Positions 12,399 through 24,000 of a DNA stretch of 64,000 nucleotides are shown here, piece after piece. The stretch is from Pholiota molesta. Lineage: Eukaryota; Basidiomycota; Agaricomycetes; Agaricales; Strophariaceae. Where the stretch lies: positions 124,001-188,000 of the forward strand of contig JACGCK010000076.1 of assembly GCA_014925825.1 (NCBI GenBank), given 5' to 3'. Numbering within the stretch: position 1 is the first letter of the stretch; each line of letters opens with the position of its first letter. The position numbers and the translations under genes are program-made. The notes beneath the pieces were generated by a model. It was not told the origin of the DNA and ran no database searches. It saw only the letters and a program-made list of their open reading frames with translations.

Positions 12399-14531
12399 AT
12401 GGAACAGTCTTCCAAATTGGGTAGCGATCATGTCAAAGATGGTGAGTTGGTACAGCGGGAGTGAAAGAGTACGCTCACATTAGCGATAGATTACAGATCC
12501 TCAAGCGCCCAAGCGCAGATGTTGCTCACGGCTTTGCGAAATGTGATCATACCTCTCGTTCAGACCGCGGTCCCAGATCGTCCAGGTCAATCTTCTCGCT
12601 TTTCAAGTCTAACTTGGATCTGAGTTCTCATAGGTCTACACAACGTTCCATTGGGGCCTGAAGCGGAGGACTTTCTTGCTGCGCTCCAGAAGTATGTATC
12701 ATCTGTTGTTCGGGATTGGTCGCATTCGGATAGCCAGGAAGGGATAACGCGAACGGTTGATTTGGAAGGTATGTAAAAACTCTTAATCATGCTCATTCGA
12801 ATACTAATATCGTTCCAAGAAATACGGTCGCCTACAACCATGAATTCACCGGCTCAGGAAGCAAAGAAGTTCGGTATGAGCACGCAAGGTCTGCGACCAC
12901 TTCTTCGGAAATCGTGCGTTTTACTCAACGTCGCAAAAATGCTTGTGTTATCGTTTGCAGATATGGCTCAGGACCAAATCCCTCCAGGAGCACGGGCATC
13001 GCAGCCCATACGTCTGGGCTCTGGCTCATTGTCCATGCTCACAAGCGAGGAAGACGACCGATTCAACTGGATGCTGCAGACGCTACGCACACAGGTCTTC
13101 AATGAGATGCCTATCCGTCTTTTACGCTTCGATAAACACGGCTCCGACCTCAGCATCACTCTGCTAGACAGAACGGGGATTTATTCGCATCTCGCCGCGT
13201 TGCTCAAGGACAAATTCAGTTCTCAGAAGGGTATGCCGGATATACGAGCCACTGCTGCGTACGCCATCTTATCCCACACTTGGCTTCGTTCGGCGGGCGG
13301 CGAAGTGACCTATGACGGCTGGCATCAGGGCGGCTTCGATCTTTCAGATCCAGGATATCGGAAGCTCGTCAACTTCTGCAGAGTCGCTGCAGAGGATCAT
13401 GGACTTACTCTCGGTTGGATGGATACCGTCTGTATCAACAAGGAGAGCAGTTCGGAGCTCGACGAATCAATTCGCTCCATGTACAAGTGGTACGAGAAGG
13501 CCAGAATTTGTATCGCTTATCTTTCCGAGACCACCGCCATTTCTGATATGGCGGAAGATGCATGGTTTACCCGTGGGTGGACGTTGCAGGAGCTCCTAGC
13601 GCCCAATCGCATCAAGTTCTATGCAAAAAACTGGAGAGCACTTCGCAAAGACGTGGTAAACGACACAGACGATCTCAAAATAACGAAAGTCATTCAACTG
13701 GCGACCACAATCACCTCGAACGAGCTCATTTCCTCCTCCTTAACGCCAATTTCGCGTAAAATGCAGTGGGCGGCGAAGCGCGAAGTCACTCGGGAAGAAG
13801 ATGGCGCTTATTCACTCATGGGCATCTTCAACGTCAACATGTCTATTGCGTATGGCGAAGGCGCCCAGCGTGCATTCATCCGCCTTGTCAAGGAGATTCT
13901 GAGCACAACAAAGTCCGATGTTTTGGACCTCTTTAACTGGGCCGGAGAGCGTAACGCGAATATCTCTTCCCTCATTCCATCGAGGCCACATGCTTACCTT
14001 CAGCGCTGCGCATTGAATCTCCAGCGAACGACATTGATGGAGCCGCTAACACTCACACACTTGGGTCTTCGTGTACCAGTGCTACTTCTGCCGGCAGCGC
14101 CTGTAAGGACCCACCTTTCATACATCTCTTTCGGCGATTACTACGCCGAATCCATCCAAATTGAAGCCGCTTTCTTTATGAATTTTCCTGGTCTCCCCAA
14201 TTTCTACAACATCCTCGATGCCAAAGCTTTTACCGAAGCGCTACGATACGAGGATCGGCTCTGTAGAATAGCATTTGCCGTCTTAAATTTTGGAGGTGAT
14301 GAGTCCAGTATCACCCTTTCGAACAACGATTGTCTCGCGGTCGCCCTATTATTCGATATTGACGTGGGTATAGCCACGCCTCTTGGATATAAGCGCAGAA
14401 TTCCAACCACACGGCCCATTACCTTTAGACTCGAGGACAGAAACAACGTGGCGCCAGAACCGCATGATATAACTATCCAAAGCAGCCAGCTGGCGCGGCA
14501 TGGGATGCAGTTTCTCACTATGTATTTGTGA
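12399..14531 (+). CDS. HET-domain protein, copy 2
   Basis: HET-domain protein of about 632 residues, with exons 12399-12441, 12490-12585, 12634-12768, 12820-12873 and 12961-14531. These sum to a multiple of three. The 87-base last intron (12874-12960) is itself free of stops, so it could be retained. The HET core shows YAILSHTWLR, GWMDTVCINKESS and WFTRGWTLQELLAP. Then come ISRKMQWAAKREVTREED and AYGEGAQ, and it ends RHGMQFLTMYL. The N-terminal module encoded by small exons has QAQMLLTALRN and PLGPEAEDFLAALQKYV. It is closest to copy 1 (2.6-4.9 kb), which lies on the opposite strand. Predicted role: non-self recognition or programmed cell death. Confidence 0.88.
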
Positions 14532-14869
14532 ATTTATGCATTTTTTTGTTCAAATTCTCAAATTCTGAACTCGATCTGTCATAATATTATAATCGTCGAC
14601 TTGGTGTAAGACCTTGGTGGCCTGAGTGTAAATGTGGTGAATATGAGCGGGGTAAAATGAGAGTGAAAGTGTCAGTGAAAGTGTCATATCTGGAGCATCC
14701 TCCGATAGACAGTAGAAGTAAGGGCCTGGGCGGAACCAGCGCATTACAAATGTTTTCTTTTTTATTGATGAATCAGAACCTTGAAAATCGGATGAACCTC
14801 ATCGACACTTTGACCTTGCCTTTTTATCAATGAGTAACCAGCACCTCCTTACCCCCAAGCTTCCTGACG

Positions 14870-15313
14870 ATGTTATCTTTCATGTCATTGAAGCTTCAGA
14901 AAGGAACGATTCTCCAGTCTGCATCGATTTTTGGGAACGAAGGTGCGTTGGTAGCTGATTCGACTGGCAGCGGCTTCAAGCCACGCTTGGATGACAGCGA
15001 AGGGAGCTCACCCAGCCCAGGACCTGACTCTTCGTACATCCGTAGGCTCTCGTCCGAGAGTATGGCTGTTGATGCAGTCCCGAATGAAGATGCGGCGGTA
15101 CATGAATTCACTGGCGGACCTGTCAATGACCCTTCGTACATTCATTATCAACCTTTCTCCCCACGCGACGAATCGACTTGGTCAAGCTCAAATCCTGTTC
15201 CATTCGAGCGGGTTGAAGAGTCGATTAAGTACCCACATGCTGCGGTTGACTCGCAAACGATTTCGTCCTACTGACTCGTTCATTGTTGAAGTAGATTTTG
15301 GGACTCATGTATA
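14870..15313 (+). pseudogene. C-terminal gene fragment T1 (unknown family)
   Basis: An open frame of 134 codons reads PSYIHYQPFSPRDESTWSSS and then loses frame. The neighbouring frame continues with MLRLTRKRFRPTDSFIVEVD and a stop at 15313. The same C-terminal text recurs at 19535-19739 (T2). Read together they show one ancestral tail with a coiled, charged segment followed by SFIVEVDF. I do not recognise the parent protein. This copy has lost frame near 15228 and is probably a relic. Confidence 0.45.
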
Positions 15314-15695
15314 GATAGCACACTCTACAAATGGGAATTGGCTGCAAATTTATCATCGCTCTACGTCGATGCGGCAAATGTCATGAAAATCGGTCGTCCG
15401 TCGATATTTGGTCGATATGGCATCGAAGGACGGGCCACTTATGAACGCTATTTTGGAACCAAAATACGATACGAGGTTGATACGAGGTTCAGATTTCAAG
15501 TCAGGATCAATACAGTACTTGCAGCCGAAATTCCATTTGCGCAACACCTTTCGTCGACATGATATATTTACAATATGTTTACAAAACAATTTACAGCAGC
15601 GTATACATTGTAGAACCGGCACCCAAAAATTCAGCAGACGATTCACGCTGTATTGTCGATTCTTAACCTCCATCGGCATTCTTGGGAAGTGATTT

Positions 15696-16208
15696 TCAGT
15701 TTCCGTCGTTGCGGCACTGGTTTATTCACATTTTAAATCAGTACGCTTCATATACACCGCAAAAATTACTCACACAGACGGAAATAACATCAGAACCACA
15801 TTGCCCAGAGTTAGGATCAGTGCGACAGTAATACCTACACAGGAATTAGCTGAATAACACAGAGTCTTTCGCAGAAGATAAACGCACTGGAGTTTGGAGA
15901 AGGTGTTCGTATATTCGTTGAAGATGACCGGCGGGGGAGAACACCCAAAGGTTCCTTGATTACACGGGTTCCCGGTGGTCGTCAGACTATCGACTTGATT
16001 GCAGTTAGTGTCATAGACGTCCCCTATAGGCGTTCAACAAATAAAGTCACGTCAGTATGGTTGCCCTTGTGAGTGCAAAATTTGTTAGCGTACATCTCTG
16101 AAAACCTTGGCCGAGGTTCATAACATTGCCAACGCCATAGTTGTAGCCAGGGCAGATGGCAGCGACGCTGGCGACCAGGACAGAGAGAGTGAAGAATGTA
16201 GAGCGCAT
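15696..16208 (-). CDS. Small secreted cysteine-rich protein
   Basis: Four short exons (16208-16106, 16023-15888, 15834-15774, 15716-15696) join to 106 residues with clean GT-AG introns. The product begins with a signal peptide, MRSTFFTLSVLVASVAA. Mature text starts CPGYNYGVGN and contains SLTTTGNPCNQGTFGCSPPP. It ends with VISVCCRNDGN. Eight cysteines remain after the signal, which suggests four disulfides, but the spacing is not that of a hydrophobin. I know no function. The shape fits an apoplastic or wall-associated effector-type or structural secreted protein. A TATAAAA lies about 50 bases upstream of the ATG. Confidence 0.7.
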
Positions 16209-16254
16209 GTTTTCTTTGCTATGAGATGGGGATGTAAGAGCAATTTTGAGTCGT

Positions 16255-16261
16255 TTTTATA
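16255..16261 (-). promoter_or_regulatory. TATA box of the small secreted protein gene
   Basis: TATAAAA on the minus strand, about 50 bases upstream of the ATG at 16208, followed by a short leader. The spacing fits a fungal core promoter. Confidence 0.5.
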
Positions 16262-18215
16262 GGTATTTGGAGAGGCGACTTTTTGCATAAATGAATCCTA
16301 TTTGATACATCACAACAAAACAAGCGAAATATGAGATGCGGTAGGCATTATCCGTTTGAGCTCTCACCACGGGCAAACCTTGCCTCCTCCCAACCGAAGT
16401 TTTCTCGGTCCATGACTGGTTTGAAGAGATACATGCTCGCTTAGTCCTATTCCAACGTCATAAGACCTTTCTTGCGTACTTGTCCGGTGCATGATATGAG
16501 ACGGTAGACCGTGCTGGCTTGGTGCTGATCGCAGCTTGTCTAGTCTCCGGAAGCCATTCGCTTTCGTGTGCATTCTGAGGATTGGAGAAGCAATAAAATG
16601 GGTATAGTCATTGAATGAGATGTGTTTCGATCAGAAATGCTGTTGATATTAGGTACTATCCCAATCCAGGAGTCTGAAAAGTCACAGGAGTTTGAAATCT
16701 TCCTTTTCCTCCGTCAGTCTCCAGTATCTCATTCTCAGGTTTTGCATGAGAATACATACATACTATACATTAGTGAATATAAAGAAAGATTGGAGAGAAT
16801 TGGAGTACAGCAAGCAGTGGACGGTGAAAAGGCATTTCCATTACACTCAAAGAGGCAATGTAACCAAATGTTTTCCCAGATCTATGTAGATTGGGCTGCT
16901 CATTCACCCTCGGGTTTTTGGGACAACATTCCTACATAGCAAGCCATTTACTATGCAAAACCCTGGACTCAAGAATGCGTTCATTCAAATGTCAAATTGA
17001 AAAAAGGTCATTTTTTCTTTCCGAAGAGTGACAGATGTGATTTGGACGTGATAATTTTGTAGCTCCGCCCCAAAGGCAATCGCACGCCAAAATCCTCCTG
17101 CATGACCATTGTGGCAGCCGACGGTGCCGGGACTCGGAATACGAATATCTTGATGTGACTTTCAGTGACAAGGCTTTCAATCTCGCGATGTCGTCGACTT
17201 TTTACCACCGGGAATGCTCCGCTGTCGACTGTGCTTGACCTCTCCACAAGAAATTTTATATTCGAGTAGAAGACAAAAAGCCGCATGTGCTGGCGAAGTT
17301 TAAGGGATGGAGGACTAATAGTTGTGGAGGAGTACACTTTCTACCGAAATTGTTCCAAACTCCTGGATTGGGATAGTACGTATTATCGACGCAGTTTATT
17401 AAGTCCCACAGCCCGAGAAACTTGGGTACCGATAGTCGATCCATCAGCACGGTCCACCGTTGACTTTCTTCAGAATGATGGATTATTCTCATTGGCACGA
17501 TGGTGGTACTTGATAGAAATAGAGTGCACTGGACCAGACACGTTTAGTAATGCATACTATGCTGGAGTAAATTGTGATTAAAAAGCTGAGAACTATTGGA
17601 ATCGCGGAGAAGTTCCATCAACATCTGACGGAAGGAATAACGGTTCGTGGAGAACCGTCCACCGCCTCATGGCCGTGTTTTAAGGGTTTTTTTTTGGTCA
17701 TTTAAAACCAACAAGATCATCTGGGACAGTGCCAGATGTAAAAAAACAAGGATGAACATTATTTTGCACACCATGACTGCATCGCTACTTCGTACATATT
17801 TTCAAAGTTGACAGGATCATGCATGTAGAGTAACAGAGATCAATGACTGCGGATAATTGTGTTCGGTTGGTGTTACAGTTCGGCTATAGTGCATGAATCA
17901 AGTCTTTTTTCTTGTTACACCCTAGAGAATTTTAATTTGTTGCAACTTCGATTGCTATAATGGTAGGCTCAAGCCTCCGTGAAGATTTCTCCCTCCTCAG
18001 CCCCTGCTGCTGATACAGAGGCTGAGTTGAATTGAACGCAACTCAATAAATGAGACCATGAAACCCGGACTCACAGGTTCTAATGGGGCCATGGGCTACT
18101 CGGCTGGAAACTACATACTCGCCAGTTCAACGCCAGTGGCAATTGTTCTCTAGAATGGCCGAAAAAGTCGGATCTCTGCAGAGCGATGGACTTGCGATGG
18201 ACGCAAGGTGAATTC
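16262..18215. other. Intergenic, possible small gene on minus strand
   Basis: Mostly AT-rich with no clear gene. The best candidate is on the minus strand between 17498 and 17008. One exon-like piece contains VPKFLGLWDLINCVDNT, and a second ends in EDFGVRLPLGRSYKIITSKS before a stop at 17008. The two pieces are in different frames and need an intron. I do not recognise the product, and it may be a fragment of a larger lost gene. The rest (17600-18200) shows nothing. Confidence 0.3.
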
Positions 18216-18219
18216 CGTC

Positions 18220-19110
18220 TCCGGGCCGCCGAGGTCCGACTTCAGTTGTACAGCGGCAAGCCTTTCTCTCCCAATTTTCTCCACGTTAACACTACACATC
18301 ACACACCCCATGCGTTGCTTGTAATACTCCAGGCACTTCCTCCTTATTCGTTTTTGCTGCCGGTCTGCAATTCCCGTCCCACTCAACCATGCGACTGGAA
18401 GCGAGATCGCTTAATATTGGCATCCTTTGGTTGAACCGCTCATCATACACGTAGTAGAAGAACAGATACATATACGCAAGCTTCAAGAATGTCTGGGTTC
18501 AGTTGCTCTTGCTGGCGTTGGCAGGTCAGAGGCTAGAATAATACCGAATGTCAATGAGCGCTCTTCAATGGGCGAGGCCTCTCCGACAAGTTTACAATGC
18601 AAGTGAGGTTCCTCTTTCCCCCTCCTCTTCCTGTCCGCCAACCTCCGTCACCATCAATCAGCTTTACTGTTCATAACTGCTACTTTTCTCTTACGAAAAC
18701 TTCCCTTCTAGTTTCCCCTGTCTCATAAACGCGCAGGAGTCAGGGAATGACAGCTCTTCCTGGGCTGATACTCCGACGGCTTGCTTCACCCATGAGAAAT
18801 GGTTACACCGTCTTGCTGTCGCACCCATGTCAACTCGTACCCATGTACACCGCTGCTCCTACTACCCACTAGCAGTCCTACATGTACATCCACGGCAACG
18901 TAGTCACTTGGATCTAGGAAACTTGAATGCCCACTCTTAGAGTCGCACTCCCGCTTGTATTTTCGCTTCGGAGGCTTACCCTTGTATTTGGCCGCTGGCA
19001 TTGGATTTCGATTTCCTTCTGGACCCGCCTACGTCATGCATTCGATCCATTCTGATTCCACCGACCTTCGTCGAAGTAACTTCCCAACCCCAGCATATGC
19101 CTTTTTCCGG
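18220..19110 (-). repeat. Inverted repeat A (0.9 kb)
   Basis: Its reverse complement is found at 28795-29700 (repeat B). Shared text includes a small coding-like stretch: an ATG-led MHDVGGSRRKSKSNASGQ followed by a GTAAGC donor, then a piece reading GLLVGSR and GVHGYELTW. Overlapping this in another frame is a 71-codon frame starting MPAAKYKGKP. Changes between A and B are largely substitutions that keep the frame of these pieces, so the source may have been a gene start. The inner end of A abuts a hexose-transporter fragment at about 19110, and that fragment is not present at B. Confidence 0.75.
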
Positions 19111-19111
19111 C

Positions 19112-19534
19112 CCTCATCATCGGTGCTGCCGGCATGTGTGTTTGTGTTCGTCGTCGCCATCGTACGTAGTGCCCTTTCTTTTCTTCTCTTTCTCAATAAT
19201 CAGAAATGTCTATTTTAGCAATTCGCCATTCTTAGGTTGGTCTCACTGCGGGTCGAAGCCAAGCCAGTGCGTCTGATTTTTCTTTCAACCTCATCTCCCA
19301 ACGCGCCCTTGTTGCGTTCGTCTGCATCTACACCGTCTTCTTCCGTCTTCTTCTCCGTGTCGTGGGGTGCCGTCCCCGTGGCCGTCGCCGCCGAGGTGTT
19401 CCCGCTGTCCATTCGCGTCAAGGGCCTGTCGCCCTTCGGCGCTGCGAACTGGCTCTGGAATTTTGGCGTGCCCTACGCAACGCCGTACCTCCTCGACCCG
19501 TCGACGACTGGCGCGAAGGGCATAAAGAGGGCGG
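19112..19534 (+). pseudogene. Hexose transporter (MFS) 3' fragment
   Basis: A broken stretch equivalent to transmembrane segments about 8-10 of the two intact sugar transporters in this window. It reads IIGAAGMCVC, then SQRALVAFVCIYTVFF in one frame. After a frame change it reads AEVFPLSIRVKG and NWLWNFGVPYATPYLLDPST. It has no 5' or 3' part and at least one frameshift near 19340. It abuts repeat A on the left and the T2 fragment on the right, so it is a relic trapped in a composite junction. Confidence 0.8.
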
Positions 19535-19739
19535 GTCAGGCGCTGGCTCTTCGTACATCCATTATGAACCTGGCTCGGAACGCGACGAATCGACCTGGTC
19601 TAGCTCGAATCTAGCTCGAATCCTTTTACATCTGAGCAGGTTGAAGAGTCGATTACGCGCATGCTGCGGTTGACTAGGGAGCGATTTCGGCCTTCCGATT
19701 CGTTCATCGTTGAAGTAGATTTTGAGACGCATGCGTAGT
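19535..19739 (+). pseudogene. C-terminal gene fragment T2
   Basis: Second copy of the tail seen at 14870-15313: SSYIHYEPGSERDESTWSSS, then VEESITRMLRLTRERFRPSD and a stop at 19739. An 11-base direct duplication of TCTAGCTCGAA near 19602-19623 breaks the frame between these two parts. It is fused directly to the hexose-transporter fragment, which has no such tail in the intact genes. Confidence 0.6.
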
Positions 19740-21007
19740 ATGATTGCGGTACTCTAATCTTTTTCCATATATTTTCGTAACCCATACACTTAGATTGGGC
19801 GGATACTGAGTACGCTGTACGCTGACCTCGCGCTGCTGCTAGTATAAATATGCCTGACTTGCAGACCTAATCGCAGAGGCCGCCGCATGTAAATATCCCA
19901 ATGACGATCCCAGCACTTTTAATTTCTTCAGGCGGCGCATCCAATCCAGCCTTTCAGAAAGGTAAAAATTTAGACTGTGTAGTCATTCGGCTTCAAGTTT
20001 GCTGTCTTGCAACTAACTTGTCTTGTTCGCCTTGATGCCTGTCTGCCTGGAGCTATATAAAACACCGCGTTGACGTCTATTAGCGCCTCTCAGATGTCAT
20101 TTGGTTATTTTCATACATACACCCTGCCAGAGACTTGGCAAAAGCGTGATGCGCAGATGTCAGAAAACCGGGCCTCGAGGCGGACGCATTGAGTGGCTGT
20201 GCAGTCGTGTTTATTGCTGCTGTCTGTTGCCTTCTCTCTCGCTGTCTACGACGACGACGAGGCCTCTATGCGCAACAACTCGGTGGACTACATGGTTGCG
20301 CCTTTCCATGAACATCGCTTGTCATTTCATATTTCCCTCATCTCCTGGAGCCGACCCACCGCGCAATGACTCATGAAGACAAAAAGCTCGCGAAGGCATG
20401 TATGCAACGAGGCGTTTTACGTCCCGCAGCCACCTTCATTTCCCTTTCCATCTGCAACGTGTTTGCCGGCATCGCGTCAGCGTCCTCCAACTTCACGCGC
20501 AAGAATTGTGTCCAGACTATGTCAGACAATCGCGAATGCGCGCGTAGCGCCTCGTGGAGGAGGCTTGTGATCCATCTCCCTTGTCTAATCTCCTTCCAGG
20601 CGTATGCGAAGGGGCGATCTCTCGCGAAGCACGCCGTGTTTCGGCTGTCTGTATGGAATGGAACCGTCGGGTTGGGGGGAGTATCAGATGGAATTGGGAG
20701 ATGAGCTTGCCGCGCGAGTCGTGAGGGCGCCCGGCGCAACGTGGGGGGTGGCACTGCGATACCACGACCCTTGGCGTGCTGACTCTGTTCGCCCCGATGT
20801 GCATGCGCTATCACGTCTGCCTCGACGCATCCTCCTGGCAAAGCATAGATAACCCCTCCCTTCTCGCTCTGCCGTTCCCACCATCATACCTCCCACCACC
20901 GTCATCGACACAGCAGTCCACCTGCACGACGACCTGAACACCACCACCCCCGCCCTCCCTCCCAACACAACCCGTATCTATTCTACCACCACCCAACGCA
21001 GACGACC
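19740..21007. other. Intergenic, upstream region of the WW-protein gene
   Basis: No gene is supportable. Frames on both strands between 20370 and 20970 are GC-driven and overlap. The last 120 bases before 21008 are rich in ACCACC/CAC and lack G, a typical leader before a fungal start codon. Confidence 0.4.
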
Positions 21008-24000
21008 ATGAGCAGCCCGACACCCCCCACGACGCCGAAGGGCGGCTCGAAGTGGGCCTCGCGGATGGGCGCCGCCGTGCGCCGCTCCTCCACGCTGCTC
21101 AGCATCTCGCGGCCCACGACGCCCGCGCCCGACAGCGACACCGCGTCGCTCCGCCGCAGCACGTCGCGCGAGGCCATCCCCGCCGCCGCGCCCGCGCTGT
21201 CCACCACCCGGCTCCCCGCGGCGGACCCGAGCACGCTGCCCACCCCGATCGCGGAGAGCCCCGCGCGCGAGGCGGCGGCGATGCAGCAGCAGGAGACGGT
21301 CGTGGGCCCGTCGCCGCTCGCCCAGGCGGCGCGCGCCGCGGAGGAGAGCGCCGCGGCTCCGGCGCCTGCTGCTGCTGAGACCCCGGCGGCTGAGGACGCG
21401 GCGACGAGCCCCGTGGGCTACGTGCCCCCGCCCGTCATCGACTCCACCGTCGGCAACCCCGGTGCGTTCACGGACGGCCCCGAGGCGCTCCCGCAGCCCG
21501 ACGTCGTCCGCGACCCATACGCCGCGAGCAACACAGGCCCGCCCCCGGCGCCCGTCGAAGAGGCCGCGCCCCCCGTCGCCGAACCAGAACCCGCTGCGGA
21601 ACCCGAAGCAGCAGCCCCAGCTATTAATGAGGAGTATGCCCCGCCCGCCGTACTCGACTCCAATGCCGGCAACCCCGGCGCATACACCGACCTCGCGACG
21701 GACCTCCCACAGCCGCCCGCTGCGGCCGCGCAGGACCCCTTCGCCGGCTCTGCTGCACCCGCTGAGGGGGCCAGCGCCATCCCACGCCCCGAGGAGCCCG
21801 CCGCGCTCGCGCACGCTGATTCGTACTTCGAGGACAAGGCGATGGCGGAGAGCATGCTCGAGTACGACCCCGCCGCGCCCGCGCCTGCGCCCGCTGAGTT
21901 CGCGCACGCAGTCGAGGTACACGCGCCGACGCCGGTCGCGGCGCAGCACGACGACGACGACGTCTTCGGGCCGATCCTCGCGCTGGGCGTCGCCAACGCA
22001 CCTGCCGAGGAGGAGGAAGAGGAGGGGCACAAGCCAGAGGAGCCGCAGCAGCCCGTGGGCGCAGCGGCGGAGTACTACGGCGGCGCGCCGCCGATGCCCG
22101 TCGCCGAGCCGCACCCTTACCCGCACGCGCCCCACGCCGATGCCCCGCAACACCAACACGCAGACGAGCCTGCGCCCGCGGAATCGCGCGCGCCGACGTT
22201 CAGCAGCGGCGCGGCGTACGACTACCTCCCGGAGTACATGACCCCGGACATCTGGGGCGGCGCGCAGCACGGCCAGGGCCAGGGCGCGGGCGAGGGCGGG
22301 CCGCAGCATAATGTGTGGGCGGCGGCGAGCGCGATGCCTGTGCCGCGCGCAGAGGAGGGGCGGGAGGGGGGCGCGATGCCGATTCCCATTCCAGTGGCAA
22401 GGGGCGCGTCGGTGGGGAATGGCAATGGGCACGGAAATGGGAGCGGCGTGCATAGTTTGGCGCCCAGTTTCAAGTGCGTGTTGGTTTTTTTGTTTTTGTT
22501 TTTGATACCTTGTCGGAAGAACGACGCTGATTGCCTCTATCAACTTTAACAGGATGCCCAACCCGCATCCGGAGGTCAGTTACTCTGAGGATCCGTTCGC
22601 GGACCCCGTGCAGCCGAGTATTGCTGTTGTGCAGCCGGCGGAGCCGTCTGGGTGCGCTATTCTCTTTCGTCTGCTGTGATAGAGTTGCTGACGTGCATGT
22701 ATTCTTGCAGCGCTGAGATGGCACCGCAGCCACAGGTCATGCCCGTGGCGAGCCACGACGATGTGACGGGGATCGTGACGATGCCGTTGCCTGCGTTCCA
22801 TGACGTCGTGCCTCAGTAAGTGCTGCATGATCCTATGCGTTGATTATTCGATGCTGACTGTTCGGTGTTCTATGAAGGCCCATCCAGGCCATTCCATCAC
22901 AGTCGAGCTTTGGAGCCAGCATGATGCCCAACGCCGAAACCAAGTACGCATATCATCCTTCCATTCTCCTGAATCGACGAGGCTAACCCTCCACTACCAG
23001 CGAACGTATCCCCCTCCTCGCCCGCCCAGGCACCCCGCACAAGCCCGCCTCGTACGTCCAGACGCCCACGAACGGGACGAACCACGCCACGGTCTCCCCG
23101 CTCGCGCCCGGGCGCGCCGGCCCGTCCGCCGCGTGGAACCCGCACGGCGTCGCCGCGGCGCAGCCGCGCCTGCACGAGCTCGGCTGGCTCGCGTACCACC
23201 TCCCGGACGGGGGCGCGTACTACGTGCACCCGACGCGCAGGGTCGCGACGGACGCGGCGCTGCGCACGGAGCGGGTGCTCGTCGCGGTGGAGGCGTGGCT
23301 CGACGCGCGCGGGGACGAGGTGCTGGATGTGGGTGTGGAGGCGTGGCTGCGCGAGGCGAAGACGCCCGGGGGCACGGGAAGGGGCGTGTGGCGCGGGGGG
23401 AAGAAGGCGCTGCCGCCGGTGGAGCTGGAGCGCTTTTGGGTGGACCACCATGCGAGGACGGTGGTGAGGGACGATGGGGAGGACCGCAGGGTGACGGGGT
23501 ATACAAGGGGCCATATCCGCGGTGCGGGCGGGCATGGGAAGGGGAAGCAGGTTGGGGGCGCGGGGGCTGCGCTGCAGAACCAGGAAGATCGTGAGTCGTG
23601 TTATCTGGTCGTCTTTGATTATTTGTGTGCTGAGGAGGGTGTGATAGAGTTGGACTTGGAATACAGGTTCTGGTCTTTCATGGAGGCGCACCCTGCGCAC
23701 CAGCCGTTGCCGCACAAGGCAAAGGCGGAGGCGATGGATGTGTTGACTTGGGCATGGACTGGTATGGTTCATTTCTTGTAATATTGATTCGTGCTTATTC
23801 ATATCCTTCCAAGACCGTCTGCTGCCTTCCGCCCGCCCTATTCCTCCTCCTTTTACTCAGGACGAGTGTCAGGAGTTGATGAACCTACTTCGATCGTTCA
23901 GTGCGGGTACGTCTCCATCTTTCTCTCAATAACGAAATATGAGATGCTAAAATAATTTGACAGAGGGTCATCATGATGACCACGGCATTCAAACTCGCGT

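Noticed and set aside
17008..17498. A confident two-exon gene on the minus strand
   Set aside because: The pieces look coding-like but no motif, no start context and no unique splice join could be settled.
20978..22561. 527-codon open frame on the minus strand
   Set aside because: Antisense shadow of the GC-rich first exon of the WW-protein gene; arginine- and glycine-rich with no domain, and the plus frame continues into conserved exons.
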